Positions 10,005 through 18,406 of a stretch of DNA of 64,000 nucleotides are shown in pieces; position 1 is the first letter of the stretch, and the number at the start of each line of letters is the position of its first letter. Location: NCBI RefSeq assembly GCF_014874065.1, contig NZ_JADBEE010000001.1:868001-932000 (forward strand), given 5' to 3'. The notes beneath the pieces are model-generated. The model was given only the letters and a program-made list of their open reading frames with translations. It did not search any database and had not been told where the DNA came from. Source of the DNA: Nesterenkonia halotolerans. GTDB lineage: Bacteria; Actinomycetota; Actinomycetes; Actinomycetales; Micrococcaceae. The position numbers were made by a program, and so were the translations under genes.

Positions 10005-10862
10005 CTACGCGCTGGCGCGTTCGTCGAGCACCTCGCGCACGATCTGGAAGGCTGTTCCGGGGGCATGGCCGCGTCGGGCCAGCATGGAAACGAGGCGCCG
10101 GGTGATCTTGTCCCGTTCGGCCCGCTCCTCAGGCCCTGAGCCGGCGGGGACCGGCTTGTCTCGCAGCTTGCGCTCAACCAGCTCACGTGCGGCCGCGAGC
10201 TCATCCTCGTCACTGAGCTGCTCCAGTGCCTGCTCCGTGTCAGGTTCGCTGACGCCCTTCTCGCGCAGTTCGCGGCGCAGCGCCGACTTGCCCAGGTTTT
10301 TGATCTCGTGACGCCCCCGCACCCAGGTTCGGGAGAACTCGGCGTCATTGATCAGATGGACTTCCTCCATGCGATCCAGGACCCGGGTGATGACCTCGGA
10401 GGAGAACTCCTTCTCAGTCAGCGCCGTGGCCAGCTGCTGCCGGGTCTTGGGCGACCCGGTGAGCTTGCGCAGCACCACGGTGCGCGCCTTCTCATACTGC
10501 TGCTCAGGACTCAGCGCCTCGAGGTCACCTGCCACCTCCTCGGCATCGTCCTGGTCTTCCGTGCTCAAGGGCTCGGAATCCACGCGGTCCGCAGAGAGAT
10601 CGGGAACCTCCGTGCGGGAGGACTCGCCGCCGAGGTTCTCGCTGCCCGGCGTCAGCCCAGGAGCCGATCCTCCCGCGGCGAGGGCCTCCGAGCTGGATCC
10701 TTCCGCGGCGGAAGGTGCGCTCTCCGGGCTCGCGTCCTCGGGGAACTCCCCCGCGGGCTTGCTCACATCGAGGAAGTCCGGCACCGGAGCGTCCGGGTCT
10801 CGTTCCTCGATGCGAGTCAAGGCCTCGCGCAGCGCGTTGATGGTCTGCTGCTGGTCACCCAT
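10005..10862 (-). CDS. recX: Regulatory protein RecX with acidic N-terminal extension
   Basis: 285 aa. The C-terminal ~150 residues contain the three-helix RecX repeats (e.g. [36 protein letters not shown]). RecX binds RecA filaments and limits their activity. The first ~120 residues are an acidic, Ser/Glu/Pro-rich stretch without visible fold, which makes it much longer than a standard RecX of 150-200 aa. It lies 12 bp downstream of recA and is probably co-transcribed. Confidence 0.9.
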   Translation of the reverse strand: MGDQQQTINALREALTRIEERDPDAPVPDFLDVSKPAGEFPEDASPESAPSAAEGSSSEALAAGGSAPGLTPGSENLGGESSRTEVPDLSADRVDSEPLSTEDQDDAEEVAGDLEALSPEQQYEKARTVVLRKLTGSPKTRQQLATALTEKEFSSEVITRVLDRMEEVHLINDAEFSRTWVRGRHEIKNLGKSALRRELREKGVSEPDTEQALEQLSDEDELAAARELVERKLRDKPVPAGSGPEERAERDKITRRLVSMLARRGHAPGTAFQIVREVLDERASA

Positions 10863-10874
10863 GGAGACCTCCTA

Positions 10875-11918
10875 TCAGGCGTCGACCGCCTTCAGTGCGG
10901 GACCGCCCTCTTCCTCCAGCGGAGAGATCAGGCCGAGCTTCTCGCGGATGCGGCGCTCGATCTCATCGGCAAGGTCAGGGTTGTCCTTGAGGAAGGTGCG
11001 GGCCTTCTCCTTACCCTGCCCGAGCTGGTCACCGTCATAGGTGAACCAGGCGCCGGACTTCTTGACCAGGCCGTTCTCCACGCCCACGTCGATGAGTCCT
11101 CCCTCGCGGGAGATTCCCTCGCCGTAGATGATGTCGAACTCGGCCTGCTTGAACGGCGGAGCCATCTTGTTCTTCACGATCTTGGCGCGGGTGCGGTTGC
11201 CCACCGCGTTGGTGCCCTCTTTCAGGGTCTCGATGCGACGCACATCCACGCGGACCGAGGCGTAGAACTTCAGCGCCTTGCCGCCCGAGGTGGTCTCCGG
11301 GGAGCCGAAGAAGACGCCGATCTTCTCACGCAGCTGGTTGATGAAGATGGCGGTGGTCTTGGTCTGGGAGAGCCGTCCTGCGATCTTGCGCAGCGCCTGT
11401 GACATCAGACGTGCCTGCAGGCCCACGTGGGAGTCACCCATCTCGCCCTCGATCTCCGCACGGGGCACCAGGGCCGCCACGGAGTCGATGACCACGATGT
11501 CGATGGACCCGGAGGAGACCAGCATGTCCATGATCTCCAGGGCCTGCTCACCGGTGTCTGGCTGGGACACCAGGAGTGCATCGGTGTCCACGCCGAGCTT
11601 CTGCGCATACACCGGGTCCAGGGCGTGCTCCGCGTCGATGAAGGCGGCGATGCCGCCCATCTTCTGCGCATTGGCCACCGCGTGCAGGGCGACCGTGGTC
11701 TTGCCCGAGGACTCGGGTCCATAGATCTCCACCACGCGACCGCGGGGGAAGCCACCGATGCCGAGTGCCGCATCCATGGCGATCGAGGAGGTCGGGATGG
11801 TCTCGATCGGCGCGCGGGTGTCGTCACCCAGACGCATGACCGAACCCTTGCCGTACTGCTTGTCGATCTGGGCCAGCGCTGCTTCGAGCGCCTTTTCACG
11901 ATCCTGGCTCACTGCCAT
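10875..11918 (-). CDS. recA: Recombinase RecA
   Basis: 347 aa, full length. Walker [10 protein letters not shown] (about residue 67), Walker [12 protein letters not shown] and loop L2 ([20 protein letters not shown]) are all present. It forms filaments on ssDNA for homologous recombination and triggers LexA cleavage. A near-perfect SOS box lies ~145 bp upstream (12064-12079). recX follows directly. Confidence 0.98.
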   Translation of the reverse strand: MAVSQDREKALEAALAQIDKQYGKGSVMRLGDDTRAPIETIPTSSIAMDAALGIGGFPRGRVVEIYGPESSGKTTVALHAVANAQKMGGIAAFIDAEHALDPVYAQKLGVDTDALLVSQPDTGEQALEIMDMLVSSGSIDIVVIDSVAALVPRAEIEGEMGDSHVGLQARLMSQALRKIAGRLSQTKTTAIFINQLREKIGVFFGSPETTSGGKALKFYASVRVDVRRIETLKEGTNAVGNRTRAKIVKNKMAPPFKQAEFDIIYGEGISREGGLIDVGVENGLVKKSGAWFTYDGDQLGQGKEKARTFLKDNPDLADEIERRIREKLGLISPLEEEGGPALKAVDA

Positions 11919-12181
11919 GATTCACCTCGATGATTCGTTGTTGGTATGTGGTGCCAGATTAGGCGGACCCTCTGACATGCCCGCGTGCACCAGGGGGCCT
12001 GTGCACTCAATCGAGCTCCACCCCGCCGTCCGGGCCTTCTGGGGAAAACTCTAACGCATCGGATCGAACATATCTTCGACTGCGACCCGCGTGTCTCCGC
12101 CGAAAAGTTCCGGGGTCTCCACTGCACAGACCGGGTCCTTCACCGCACAGGCCGGTGCGCCCGCGACGTGGACTGGATCCT
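11919..12181. other. recA upstream region
   Basis: 263 bp between recA and the DUF3046 gene, both on minus. It contains the SOS box at 12064-12079. No tRNA, small ORF with conserved look, or strong terminator was recognised. Confidence 0.5.
12064..12079 (-). promoter_or_regulatory. LexA-binding SOS box upstream of recA
   Basis: TCGAACATATCTTCGA matches the actinobacterial/Gram-positive SOS consensus TCGAAC-N4-GTTCGA with one mismatch in the second half-site. It lies ~145 bp before the recA start on the same side as its promoter, so LexA repression is likely. Confidence 0.75.
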
Positions 12182-12400
12182 TCACGGCTTGGGTGCGATA
12201 TCGCGGCCCAGCCGCCGATCCACGGGCACGTCCTGCTGATCACAGACCGCTTCCCAGACGTCGCGCGGGCTGACCCCGGATTCCAGGGCCGCCTTCGCCG
12301 TCTTCTGGTATTCGCTGAGGACCAGAGAGTCGGCAAGGACATGAGCGTAGCCGGCGCCGAACTCTCCCTCCATGAGGAACCAGAATCGACTTTCTCTCAT
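12182..12400 (-). CDS. DUF3046 domain protein
   Basis: 72 aa, matching the small actinobacterial family DUF3046 that normally lies beside recA (conserved REFWxLMxxEFGxxYAxxLxxDxVL pattern, here MRESRFWFLMEGEFGAGYAH). Function unknown. The ATG overlaps the stop of the upstream MarR gene (ATGA), so the pair is one transcription unit. Confidence 0.85.
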   Translation of the reverse strand: MRESRFWFLMEGEFGAGYAHVLADSLVLSEYQKTAKAALESGVSPRDVWEAVCDQQDVPVDRRLGRDIAPKP

Positions 12401-12927
12401 GAATCTCCCTCGTTCGCTTGGGTCTTCGCGGCCTGGTGCTCCGCCGACCCGTTGCCCAGGGCCGGGTCGTTCTCGGCGTCGAACTCGGTATAGGTGCGGT
12501 TCAGCTTCGCCAGCAGTCCGGAGAGCAGGTTGATCTCCTGCTCCTCCCAGGGCTGCAGCATCTGCAGGTAGCGCTCGGCTCGATCCCCCTGGGCGGACTC
12601 GAGTCGACTGCGTCCTTCCTCGGTGAGCGAGACCATCTGCGCGCGTCCATCGTCCGGGTCGGTGGCCTTCTCGACGAACCCGCGGGCCTCGAGGGTGCTC
12701 AGCTGACGCGAGAGGGTGGGCTTGCCGATGCCCAGATGCCGAGCGATCGCCGTCATCCGCTGTGGGCCCATCTGCTGCAGCGTGGCCAGGACCGAGTACG
12801 AGGCTGGCTCGATCTCCGGGTCGATCTGCCGGGCAAGCTGCAGCGCGTTGAACCGGCGCCGGACGAAGAGTCTGTTGAACTCCTGCTCGAGTTCATGGAC
12901 TTTGGCGCGACGATCAAGGCTTTCCAT
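12397..12927 (-). CDS. MarR-family transcriptional regulator
   Basis: 176 aa winged-helix regulator. The recognition-helix region is RMTAIARHLGIGKPTLSRQLSTLEARGFVEK, followed by the wing (DPDDGRAQMVSLTEEG) typical of MarR. The start ATG 12927 is supported by TAGACT at 12935-12940, 7 nt before it (leaderless); an in-frame ATG 11 codons upstream is possible. Its target and ligand are unknown; it is coupled to the DUF3046 gene. Confidence 0.85.
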   Translation of the reverse strand: MESLDRRAKVHELEQEFNRLFVRRRFNALQLARQIDPEIEPASYSVLATLQQMGPQRMTAIARHLGIGKPTLSRQLSTLEARGFVEKATDPDDGRAQMVSLTEEGRSRLESAQGDRAERYLQMLQPWEEQEINLLSGLLAKLNRTYTEFDAENDPALGNGSAEHQAAKTQANEGDS

Positions 12928-12934
12928 GCAGCTC

Positions 12935-12940
12935 AGTCTA
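12935..12940 (-). promoter_or_regulatory. -10 element (TAGACT) of the marR gene
   Basis: On the minus strand TAGACT ends 7 nt before the ATG at 12927. Spacing fits a leaderless transcript. Confidence 0.5.
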
Positions 12941-12957
12941 AGACAGTAATGACACGG

Positions 12958-12993
12958 CAAGGGAGGGCCACCCCAGAGGGGGACCCTCCCTTG
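12958..12993. terminator. Hairpin after the ClgR-like gene
   Basis: Perfect 10-bp arms CAAGGGAGGG / CCCTCCCTTG enclose a second CCCC/GGGG pairing. It lies downstream of the ClgR-like gene (ends 13052, minus) and just before marR. No T-run follows, as is common in high-GC actinobacteria. Confidence 0.7.
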
Positions 12994-13051
12994 CTCGCTT
13001 CGGTGAGAACTGTGGTCACTGCAGATCAGGCCAGGCAGTCACCACGGAGCG

Positions 13052-13498
13052 TCAGGAACCGCTGCGTGCAAGCTCTTCGCGCGTCATGTTGTCGGGCACC
13101 CGGTCGGGAACCACTCCGCCGCCGAACTCGCGCTGGAATTCGGTGGGCACGGTGTCGGGCACGTGCAGCCCTTCAGCGTTGGCGATGCGCTCTGCGACCT
13201 GGGAGAGCATCGTGGAGAGCGGGACATCGAGCGCCGAGCAGATAGAGGCCAGCAGCTCCGAAGAGGCTTCCTTCTGTCCGCGTTCGACCTCGGAGAGGTA
13301 TCCCAGCGACACTCGCGCATCGTGGGACACGTCGCGCAGGGTGCGGCCTTCTGCCTGGCGGATGCTGCGCAGGACGTCGCCGATCTCCTGGCGCAGGATC
13401 ACGCCTTTGGACTCTCGGGTCTCGGTGGCGGCGACGCCGTCAACGTCCATATCTTTCCAACGGGTCACCCCGTTGACAGTGACTGGTTGTCTCACCAT
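13052..13498 (-). CDS. clgR: XRE-family transcriptional regulator, ClgR-like
   Basis: 148 aa. An N-terminal ~45 residues precede a helix-turn-helix ([32 protein letters not shown]) matching the ClgR (clp gene regulator) family, which activates clp protease and stress genes in actinobacteria. The location beside cinA and near recA fits ClgR of this group. Start ATG 13498 is set by AGGAG 7 nt upstream; a longer in-frame start exists. The symbol is assigned by family and context. Confidence 0.8.
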   Translation of the reverse strand: MVRQPVTVNGVTRWKDMDVDGVAATETRESKGVILRQEIGDVLRSIRQAEGRTLRDVSHDARVSLGYLSEVERGQKEASSELLASICSALDVPLSTMLSQVAERIANAEGLHVPDTVPTEFQREFGGGVVPDRVPDNMTREELARSGS

Positions 13499-13591
13499 GG
13501 ACTCACTCCTCTTTCGGTATGTTCCACCTGTGGTCAACGGTCTTCGCAGGTGTTTTCTTCCCGGTGCGGCTGCAGGTCCTCTGTCTCCACT

Positions 13592-14245
13592 CTAGTCCCG
13601 ATCGCCGATCCCCGGAGGAACGGTGAGAAGAAAGTCCTCGATCAGTTTCAGGGCGCCCTCGACCGAAGCGTCGCGGATCTGTTCGCGGTCCCCCTCGAGG
13701 TCGAGCAGCAGCGAGCCGGAGAGCCATTCCTCGGCATCCGCGGCGCTCAGCCCGGCCTGCGGGGGAACGCATCCGGCGGGAAGACTCAGCCCGAGGCGTT
13801 GCGCCTGGGTCTTTCTGCAGGCCAGGCCAAGATAGACGGTCCCGACCTCCTTGCCCTCGTGGGGCTCCGGGCCGGCCACTCCGGTGGTCGAGATCCCGAT
13901 GTCGGCGCCGGTGCATGAAGCTGCTCCGCGGGCCATGGCTGCCGCGACATCCGGATCGACGGCTCCGCACTCGGCCAGCAGCTCGGCGTCGACCCCGAGC
14001 ACATGACGTTTTACGGCACTGGAGTAGGCGACGACGCCTCCCAGCAGAGCCACCGAGGTCCCGGGAACCTCGGCGATCCGCGAGGAGAGGCCGCCAGCGG
14101 TCAGCGACTCCGCGGTGGCCAGGGTCGCGCCCCGGTGCCCCAGGGTCTGGATGATCGCGGTCGGGACGGTGGTGCGCTGGGCCTCACGAGCCAGCATGCC
14201 GGCATCCCTGGAGCGCAGCAGGTCCTCGCTGGAGACCTCACCCAT
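13592..14245 (-). CDS. cinA: CinA C-terminal domain protein (nicotinamide-nucleotide amidase type)
   Basis: 217 aa, corresponding to the CinA C-terminal (PncC-like) domain only: LATAESLTAGGLSSRIAEVPG, GGVVAYSSAVKRHVLGV and the GISTTGVAGPEP loop. Such single-domain forms deamidate NMN to NaMN in pyridine nucleotide salvage. It overlaps the pgsA stop by 8 bp and is thus translationally coupled. The first ~35 residues precede the conserved domain. Confidence 0.88.
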   Translation of the reverse strand: MGEVSSEDLLRSRDAGMLAREAQRTTVPTAIIQTLGHRGATLATAESLTAGGLSSRIAEVPGTSVALLGGVVAYSSAVKRHVLGVDAELLAECGAVDPDVAAAMARGAASCTGADIGISTTGVAGPEPHEGKEVGTVYLGLACRKTQAQRLGLSLPAGCVPPQAGLSAADAEEWLSGSLLLDLEGDREQIRDASVEGALKLIEDFLLTVPPGIGDRD

Positions 14246-14915
14246 GGGCGTCCCGGTGGGGCGCTCCGGTTCCGCTCGCGCGGGAAGCGCGCACGCTGCG
14301 CCGCATCTTCAGCGCTGAGATGAGGTAGTCCACGCCGGTGATCACCGTGACGACCAGGGCGAGGATCATGATCCAGAACGCGACGTCGGCCAGCCAGCCG
14401 GCGAGCACCACCAGCGGCAGCAGCATCAGCTGCAGGCCAGCGGACTGCAGCACGGTCTTGAGCTTGCCGCCGCGGGAGGCGGGCATGACCCCGTAGCGGA
14501 TCACCGCCATGCGCAGCACGGTGACTCCCAGTTCGCGGACCAAGATCACGATCGTGACCCACCAGGGAAGCTCGGAGAGCAGGGACAGCATGATCAGGCC
14601 CGCGCCGATCAGCAGCTTGTCCGCGATGGGGTCGGCGATCTTGCCGAAGTCGGTGACCAGATTGCGCGCACGAGCCAGGTCGCCGTCGATCTTGTCCGTC
14701 AGCACCGCCAGGGCGAAGATGACTGCGGCGGCCCAGCGCCAGCCGCCGTTGGTCGGCTCGGCGTCGCCGCCGAAGAGCTCGCCCTCGGAGTCCAGAAGCA
14801 GGAACCAGATGAAGACGGGCACCAGGGCGATGCGCACCATGGTCAAGATGTTCGCGATGTTCAGCAGCGGAGCCTGTCCGGTCTGCGCCGATGTGTCGCG
14901 GGGGGTGTCAGTCAT
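14238..14915 (-). CDS. pgsA: CDP-diacylglycerol-glycerol-3-phosphate 3-phosphatidyltransferase
   Basis: 225 aa integral membrane protein. It contains the CDP-alcohol phosphatidyltransferase signature D-G-x2-A-R-x8-G-x3-D-x3-D as DGDLARARNLVTDFGKIADP plus the final D. The neighbourhood (ftsK upstream, cinA downstream) is the conserved actinobacterial order for PgsA, the first step of phosphatidylglycerol synthesis. About four hydrophobic segments are visible. Starts 8 bp after ftsK ends. Confidence 0.92.
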   Translation of the reverse strand: MTDTPRDTSAQTGQAPLLNIANILTMVRIALVPVFIWFLLLDSEGELFGGDAEPTNGGWRWAAAVIFALAVLTDKIDGDLARARNLVTDFGKIADPIADKLLIGAGLIMLSLLSELPWWVTIVILVRELGVTVLRMAVIRYGVMPASRGGKLKTVLQSAGLQLMLLPLVVLAGWLADVAFWIMILALVVTVITGVDYLISALKMRRSVRASRASGTGAPHRDAHG

Positions 14916-14922
14916 GGGCCTC

Positions 14923-17900
14923 TCAGCGTCCGGTCAATTCCCACATATCCTCGCCGGATGTGGAGTCATGACCGTCATGATAGTCGTTCGCCTGGGGCAG
15001 CGCGGCAGTGCGCTCGGCCAGATCGCGGGCGATCAGATCAGCACTGGAGAGCGAAGCGCGGCTGACGCGGCGCTCCCCGACCGCCTGGGTGGGCGCGGTC
15101 TGTGTGGGCTCAGCCTGTGTGGGCTCAGCGGAACCCGGTCCGGTGGCGCTGGGTTCGGAGGAGACCGACTCAGTCGACCGGGGTTCGGACTGCCCGGACG
15201 CCGCGTACTCCACCGCTGAGGAGGCCGAGGGGGCGGAGGCCCCGGAGAGGGCAGACGTGCCCGCCGAAGGCGCCGAATGGCCCGCCGAGGGCGCGGAGGC
15301 CGCATATCCCGGCGTGTGGCTGCTGCCCGCGGCGCTCTGGTCTGCGCCGAGGACTCCGGTGGGCGCGGTCTGCACGGACTGTCCGGGCTCGTACTCGATC
15401 CCGGTGTTGTCGTAGGCCTCGGGTGCCGCCTCACTGGGCGCCGTCGCCCGGGGCTCTTCCCCGCGCATGGTGGCGAGCAGTCCGGGGAGCTCCTCCGGGG
15501 AGACCAGCACGTCGCGGGCCTTGGAGCCTTCCGAGGCGCTGACCACGCCGCGGGACTCCATGAGGTCCATCAGGCGACCAGCCTTGGCGAAGCCGACGCG
15601 CAGCTTGCGCTGGAGCATGGAGGTGGAGCCGAACTGCGTGGTGACCACCAGTTCGGTGGCCTGCAGCAGCACATCGAGGTCGTCTCCGATGTCCTCGTCG
15701 ATCTTCTTCGACACCTTCTCCGGCACCACGTCCTCGCGGTACTGGGCCTTGAGCTGGGACTTCACGTGCTCGACCACCGCGTGGACCTCGGAGTCGTTGA
15801 CCCATGCGCCCTGCACGCGCATCGCGTTGGGGCGTCCGGCCGGCAGGAAGAGCGCATCGCCCTGACCCAGCAGCTTCTCCGCGCCGACCGAGTCCAGCAC
15901 GACGCGGGAGTCGGTGGCGGAGGAGGTCGCGAAGGCCATGCGGGAGGGGATGTTGGCCTTGATCAGACCAGTGACCACGTTCACCGAGGGGCGCTGGGTG
16001 GCCAGCACCAGGTGGATGCCGGCGGCACGCGCCAGCTGGGTGATGCGCACGATCGAGTCCTCGACGTCGCGCGGGGCGACCATCATCAGGTCGGCGAGCT
16101 CATCGACGATGACCAGCAGGTACGGATAAGGACGCAGATCGCGCTTGGAGTCCGGCGGCAGCTGGATCTTCCCCGCACGGATCGCCTTGTTGAAGTCATC
16201 GACGTGCTTATAGCCGAAGTGGGCGAGATCGTCGTAGCGGTTGTCCATCTCCTTGACCACCCACTGCAGCGCCTCGGCGGCCTTCTTGGCGTCGGTGATG
16301 ATCGGAGTGACCAGGTGCGGGACGCCCTCGTAGGCGGTGAGCTCCACGCGCTTGGGGTCCACCATGACCAGGCGGACCTCGTCCGGGGTGGCACGCATCA
16401 GGATGGAGGTGACCATGGAGTTCACGAACGCCGATTTGCCGGCACCGGTGGCACCGGCGACCAGCAGGTGCGGCATCTTGGCGAGGTTGGCGACCACGAA
16501 GCCGCCCTCCACGTCTTTGCCCACGCCCATGATCATCGGGTGGTCGGTCTTGCGTGCGGCGTTGGAGCGCAGCACGTCGCCCAGGGCGACGACTTCCTTG
16601 TCCTTGTTCGGGATCTCGATGCCGATGGCGGACTTGCCCGGGATCGGCGAGAGGATGCGGACCTCGTTGGAGGCCACCGCCAGGGAGATGTTCTTCTCCA
16701 GTCCGGTGACCTTCTCCACCTTGGTGCCCGGGACCAGCTCCACCTCATAGCGGGTGACCGTGGGGCCGCGCGAGAACCCGGTGACCTGGGCCTCGACCTT
16801 GAACTGCTGGAAGGTCTGGTTCAACGCATGGACGACCTCGTCGTTGGCCGCGGTGTGTTCCTTGGCCGGCGGACCCGAGGGCAGCAGACCCTGCTCGGGG
16901 AGGGTGTAGGTGACGTCTCCGCCGAGCGCGAGCTGCTCCGAACGCACCGGCATGGCTGCGGCCGGGGCCGGGGCTTCACGCTCGGGGTTGTTCATCAGCG
17001 CCGCGGAGGAGGGCACTGCTGCCCCTGCAGCGGCGGTGGGCTGGGTCTCGGTGGTCGGTGCCGCCTTCTCCCGGGCGCGCTGGATGGCGAGCTCCTGGGC
17101 GGTGGGGCGGCGCACCCCGGCGGGCACGGCGGGAGAGCCGAAGGACTCCTCGGCGGCCTCCTCGGTCACCGGATCCTCATAGGCTCCGGCGGCGGCGCGC
17201 TGGGCCTCGGACTCGCTGGAGTGGTCATTGCCGAAGGACTCGGCATCCGCGGCCTCGGAGTCTGCGGACTTGGTGCCCATGATCTTGGCGAGCAGCGACT
17301 TCTTCGTGCCGGCCTCGGCGGCGGCGGGATCCTCGGCATGGCGGGCTGAGCGGCGGGGGCGAGCCACGGCGTCGTCGTCGGGGGACTTCCCAGCGGACCG
17401 GGCCGCGGACTTCGCGCTGGAGGGCTCGGAGGGGTCGCGCTGCTGGGAGGCTCCGCCGGAGGGCAGGTTCGGGTCCTGCTCCACTTCGCGGCGCTCCCCC
17501 ACCAGGTAGCTCTTGGCCACGGCGGCGCGCTCGGGCACGCGGCGCAGCGGGGTGTCGGTGAGGATCAGCAGTCCGGCGAGCAGCGCCAGGATCAGCAGCG
17601 CCCAGACCGGATAGGGGGTGACCAGCGAGGCCAGCGGCACGCTGATCAGGTAGCCGACGACGCCGCCCGAGGTCAGCAGGGCGGTGAAGGTGCCGTCGGG
17701 GCCCACGGTGAAGGCCTCGTTGATCGTGGGCAGGCCATTGGCCAGGTGCACGATTCCTGCGGCGGAGACCAGGATGATGGTGCTGCCCGCGGCGATCCGG
17801 GCGTTGCCGGAGTGATCCTGCGGTGCGCGGAAATAGCGCACGGCGGCGATCAGCAGGATCAGCGGCAGGATCACCGAGGCCCAGCCGAAGGTGCCGGCCG

Positions 17901-18246
17901 TGGAGGTGTGGACGAGGTTGAACGTCCAGTGGTCGATGGCGCGCGCGCCCCACCAGTCCACCACCGCGGTGAGCAGGGCCAGCAGGAAGAAGACCAGCCC
18001 GGCGCCGTCGCGGCGGTCTTCGGGGTGGATCTTCACCTGCCGTCCGATGCCCCGCACCGCCGAGGCCACCGGGGTGGCCAGGGCCAGCCAGAGGCCGCGC
18101 GCAGCAGAGGCCAGCAGGTTCCCGCTGGGGGACTCTGCTGGTTCGTTGGAGGAATTCTTCGACGTCGTCCCGCGGCCGGACGCACTTTTGGAAGGCTTGC
18201 TTCCTTTGGTGCTGGCGGCTCGCGAGGGGGAAGTACGTGTCGCCAT
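14923..18246 (-). CDS. ftsK: DNA translocase FtsK/SpoIIIE
   Basis: 1107 aa. The N-terminal ~230 residues hold four membrane segments; a long charged Ala/Ser/Glu linker follows (about 240-480). The motor domain has Walker A ATGAGKSAFVNS (about residue 597) and LATQRPSVNVVTG. The gamma winged helix is at about 855-910 (ATELVVTTQFGSTSMLQRKL). A further ~170 residue Ser/Ala/Pro/Thr-rich tail ends in DMWELTGR, longer than in classic FtsK. It pumps chromosome DNA through the division septum. TAAGTT 7 nt before the ATG suggests a leaderless transcript. Confidence 0.95.
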   Translation of the reverse strand: MATRTSPSRAASTKGSKPSKSASGRGTTSKNSSNEPAESPSGNLLASAARGLWLALATPVASAVRGIGRQVKIHPEDRRDGAGLVFFLLALLTAVVDWWGARAIDHWTFNLVHTSTAGTFGWASVILPLILLIAAVRYFRAPQDHSGNARIAAGSTIILVSAAGIVHLANGLPTINEAFTVGPDGTFTALLTSGGVVGYLISVPLASLVTPYPVWALLILALLAGLLILTDTPLRRVPERAAVAKSYLVGERREVEQDPNLPSGGASQQRDPSEPSSAKSAARSAGKSPDDDAVARPRRSARHAEDPAAAEAGTKKSLLAKIMGTKSADSEAADAESFGNDHSSESEAQRAAAGAYEDPVTEEAAEESFGSPAVPAGVRRPTAQELAIQRAREKAAPTTETQPTAAAGAAVPSSAALMNNPEREAPAPAAAMPVRSEQLALGGDVTYTLPEQGLLPSGPPAKEHTAANDEVVHALNQTFQQFKVEAQVTGFSRGPTVTRYEVELVPGTKVEKVTGLEKNISLAVASNEVRILSPIPGKSAIGIEIPNKDKEVVALGDVLRSNAARKTDHPMIMGVGKDVEGGFVVANLAKMPHLLVAGATGAGKSAFVNSMVTSILMRATPDEVRLVMVDPKRVELTAYEGVPHLVTPIITDAKKAAEALQWVVKEMDNRYDDLAHFGYKHVDDFNKAIRAGKIQLPPDSKRDLRPYPYLLVIVDELADLMMVAPRDVEDSIVRITQLARAAGIHLVLATQRPSVNVVTGLIKANIPSRMAFATSSATDSRVVLDSVGAEKLLGQGDALFLPAGRPNAMRVQGAWVNDSEVHAVVEHVKSQLKAQYREDVVPEKVSKKIDEDIGDDLDVLLQATELVVTTQFGSTSMLQRKLRVGFAKAGRLMDLMESRGVVSASEGSKARDVLVSPEELPGLLATMRGEEPRATAPSEAAPEAYDNTGIEYEPGQSVQTAPTGVLGADQSAAGSSHTPGYAASAPSAGHSAPSAGTSALSGASAPSASSAVEYAASGQSEPRSTESVSSEPSATGPGSAEPTQAEPTQTAPTQAVGERRVSRASLSSADLIARDLAERTAALPQANDYHDGHDSTSGEDMWELTGR

Positions 18247-18253
18247 AGGGGCT

Positions 18254-18259
18254 AACTTA
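18254..18259 (-). promoter_or_regulatory. -10 element (TAAGTT) of ftsK
   Basis: On the minus strand TAAGTT ends 7 nt before the ATG at 18246. Together with the hairpin at 18292-18328 it suggests ftsK has its own promoter separate from the RNase J gene. Confidence 0.45.
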
Positions 18260-18291
18260 CCCTCGATGCCGACTCAGGTCATCGATCGGCA

Positions 18292-18328
18292 CACCTTTGG
18301 GCCCCGCTGACTGCGGGGCCCAAAGGTG
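18292..18328. terminator. Strong hairpin terminator after RNase J gene
   Basis: Perfect 16-bp arms (CACCTTTGGGCCCCGC and its exact complement) with a 5-nt loop TGACT. It lies 73 bp past the RNase J stop and upstream of the ftsK promoter, so it should end the rnj transcript. No T-run on either side. Confidence 0.85.
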
Positions 18329-18370
18329 CTGCGGCTCGACGCAGGGCGCGTGCGGGCCTGCTGCGCGGCG

Positions 18371-18406
18371 CGCGTACCGATCAGGTGCGGCGCGTACCGA
18401 TCAGGT
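18371..18406. repeat. 20-bp tandem duplication spanning the rnj stop codon
   Basis: CGCGTACCGATCAGGT occurs at 18371-18386 and again at 18391-18406, separated by GCGG. The second copy includes the rnj stop codon, so the first copy is a duplicated gene end outside the frame. Confidence 0.7.

Noticed and set aside
14006..14013. CGTTTTAC in cinA resembling the repeat end
   Set aside because: Inside a conserved coding region and without a partner arm.
15277..17349. 690-codon open frame on the plus strand opposite ftsK
   Set aside because: His/Gly/Asp-rich shadow of ftsK codons, no recognisable motif or start signal.
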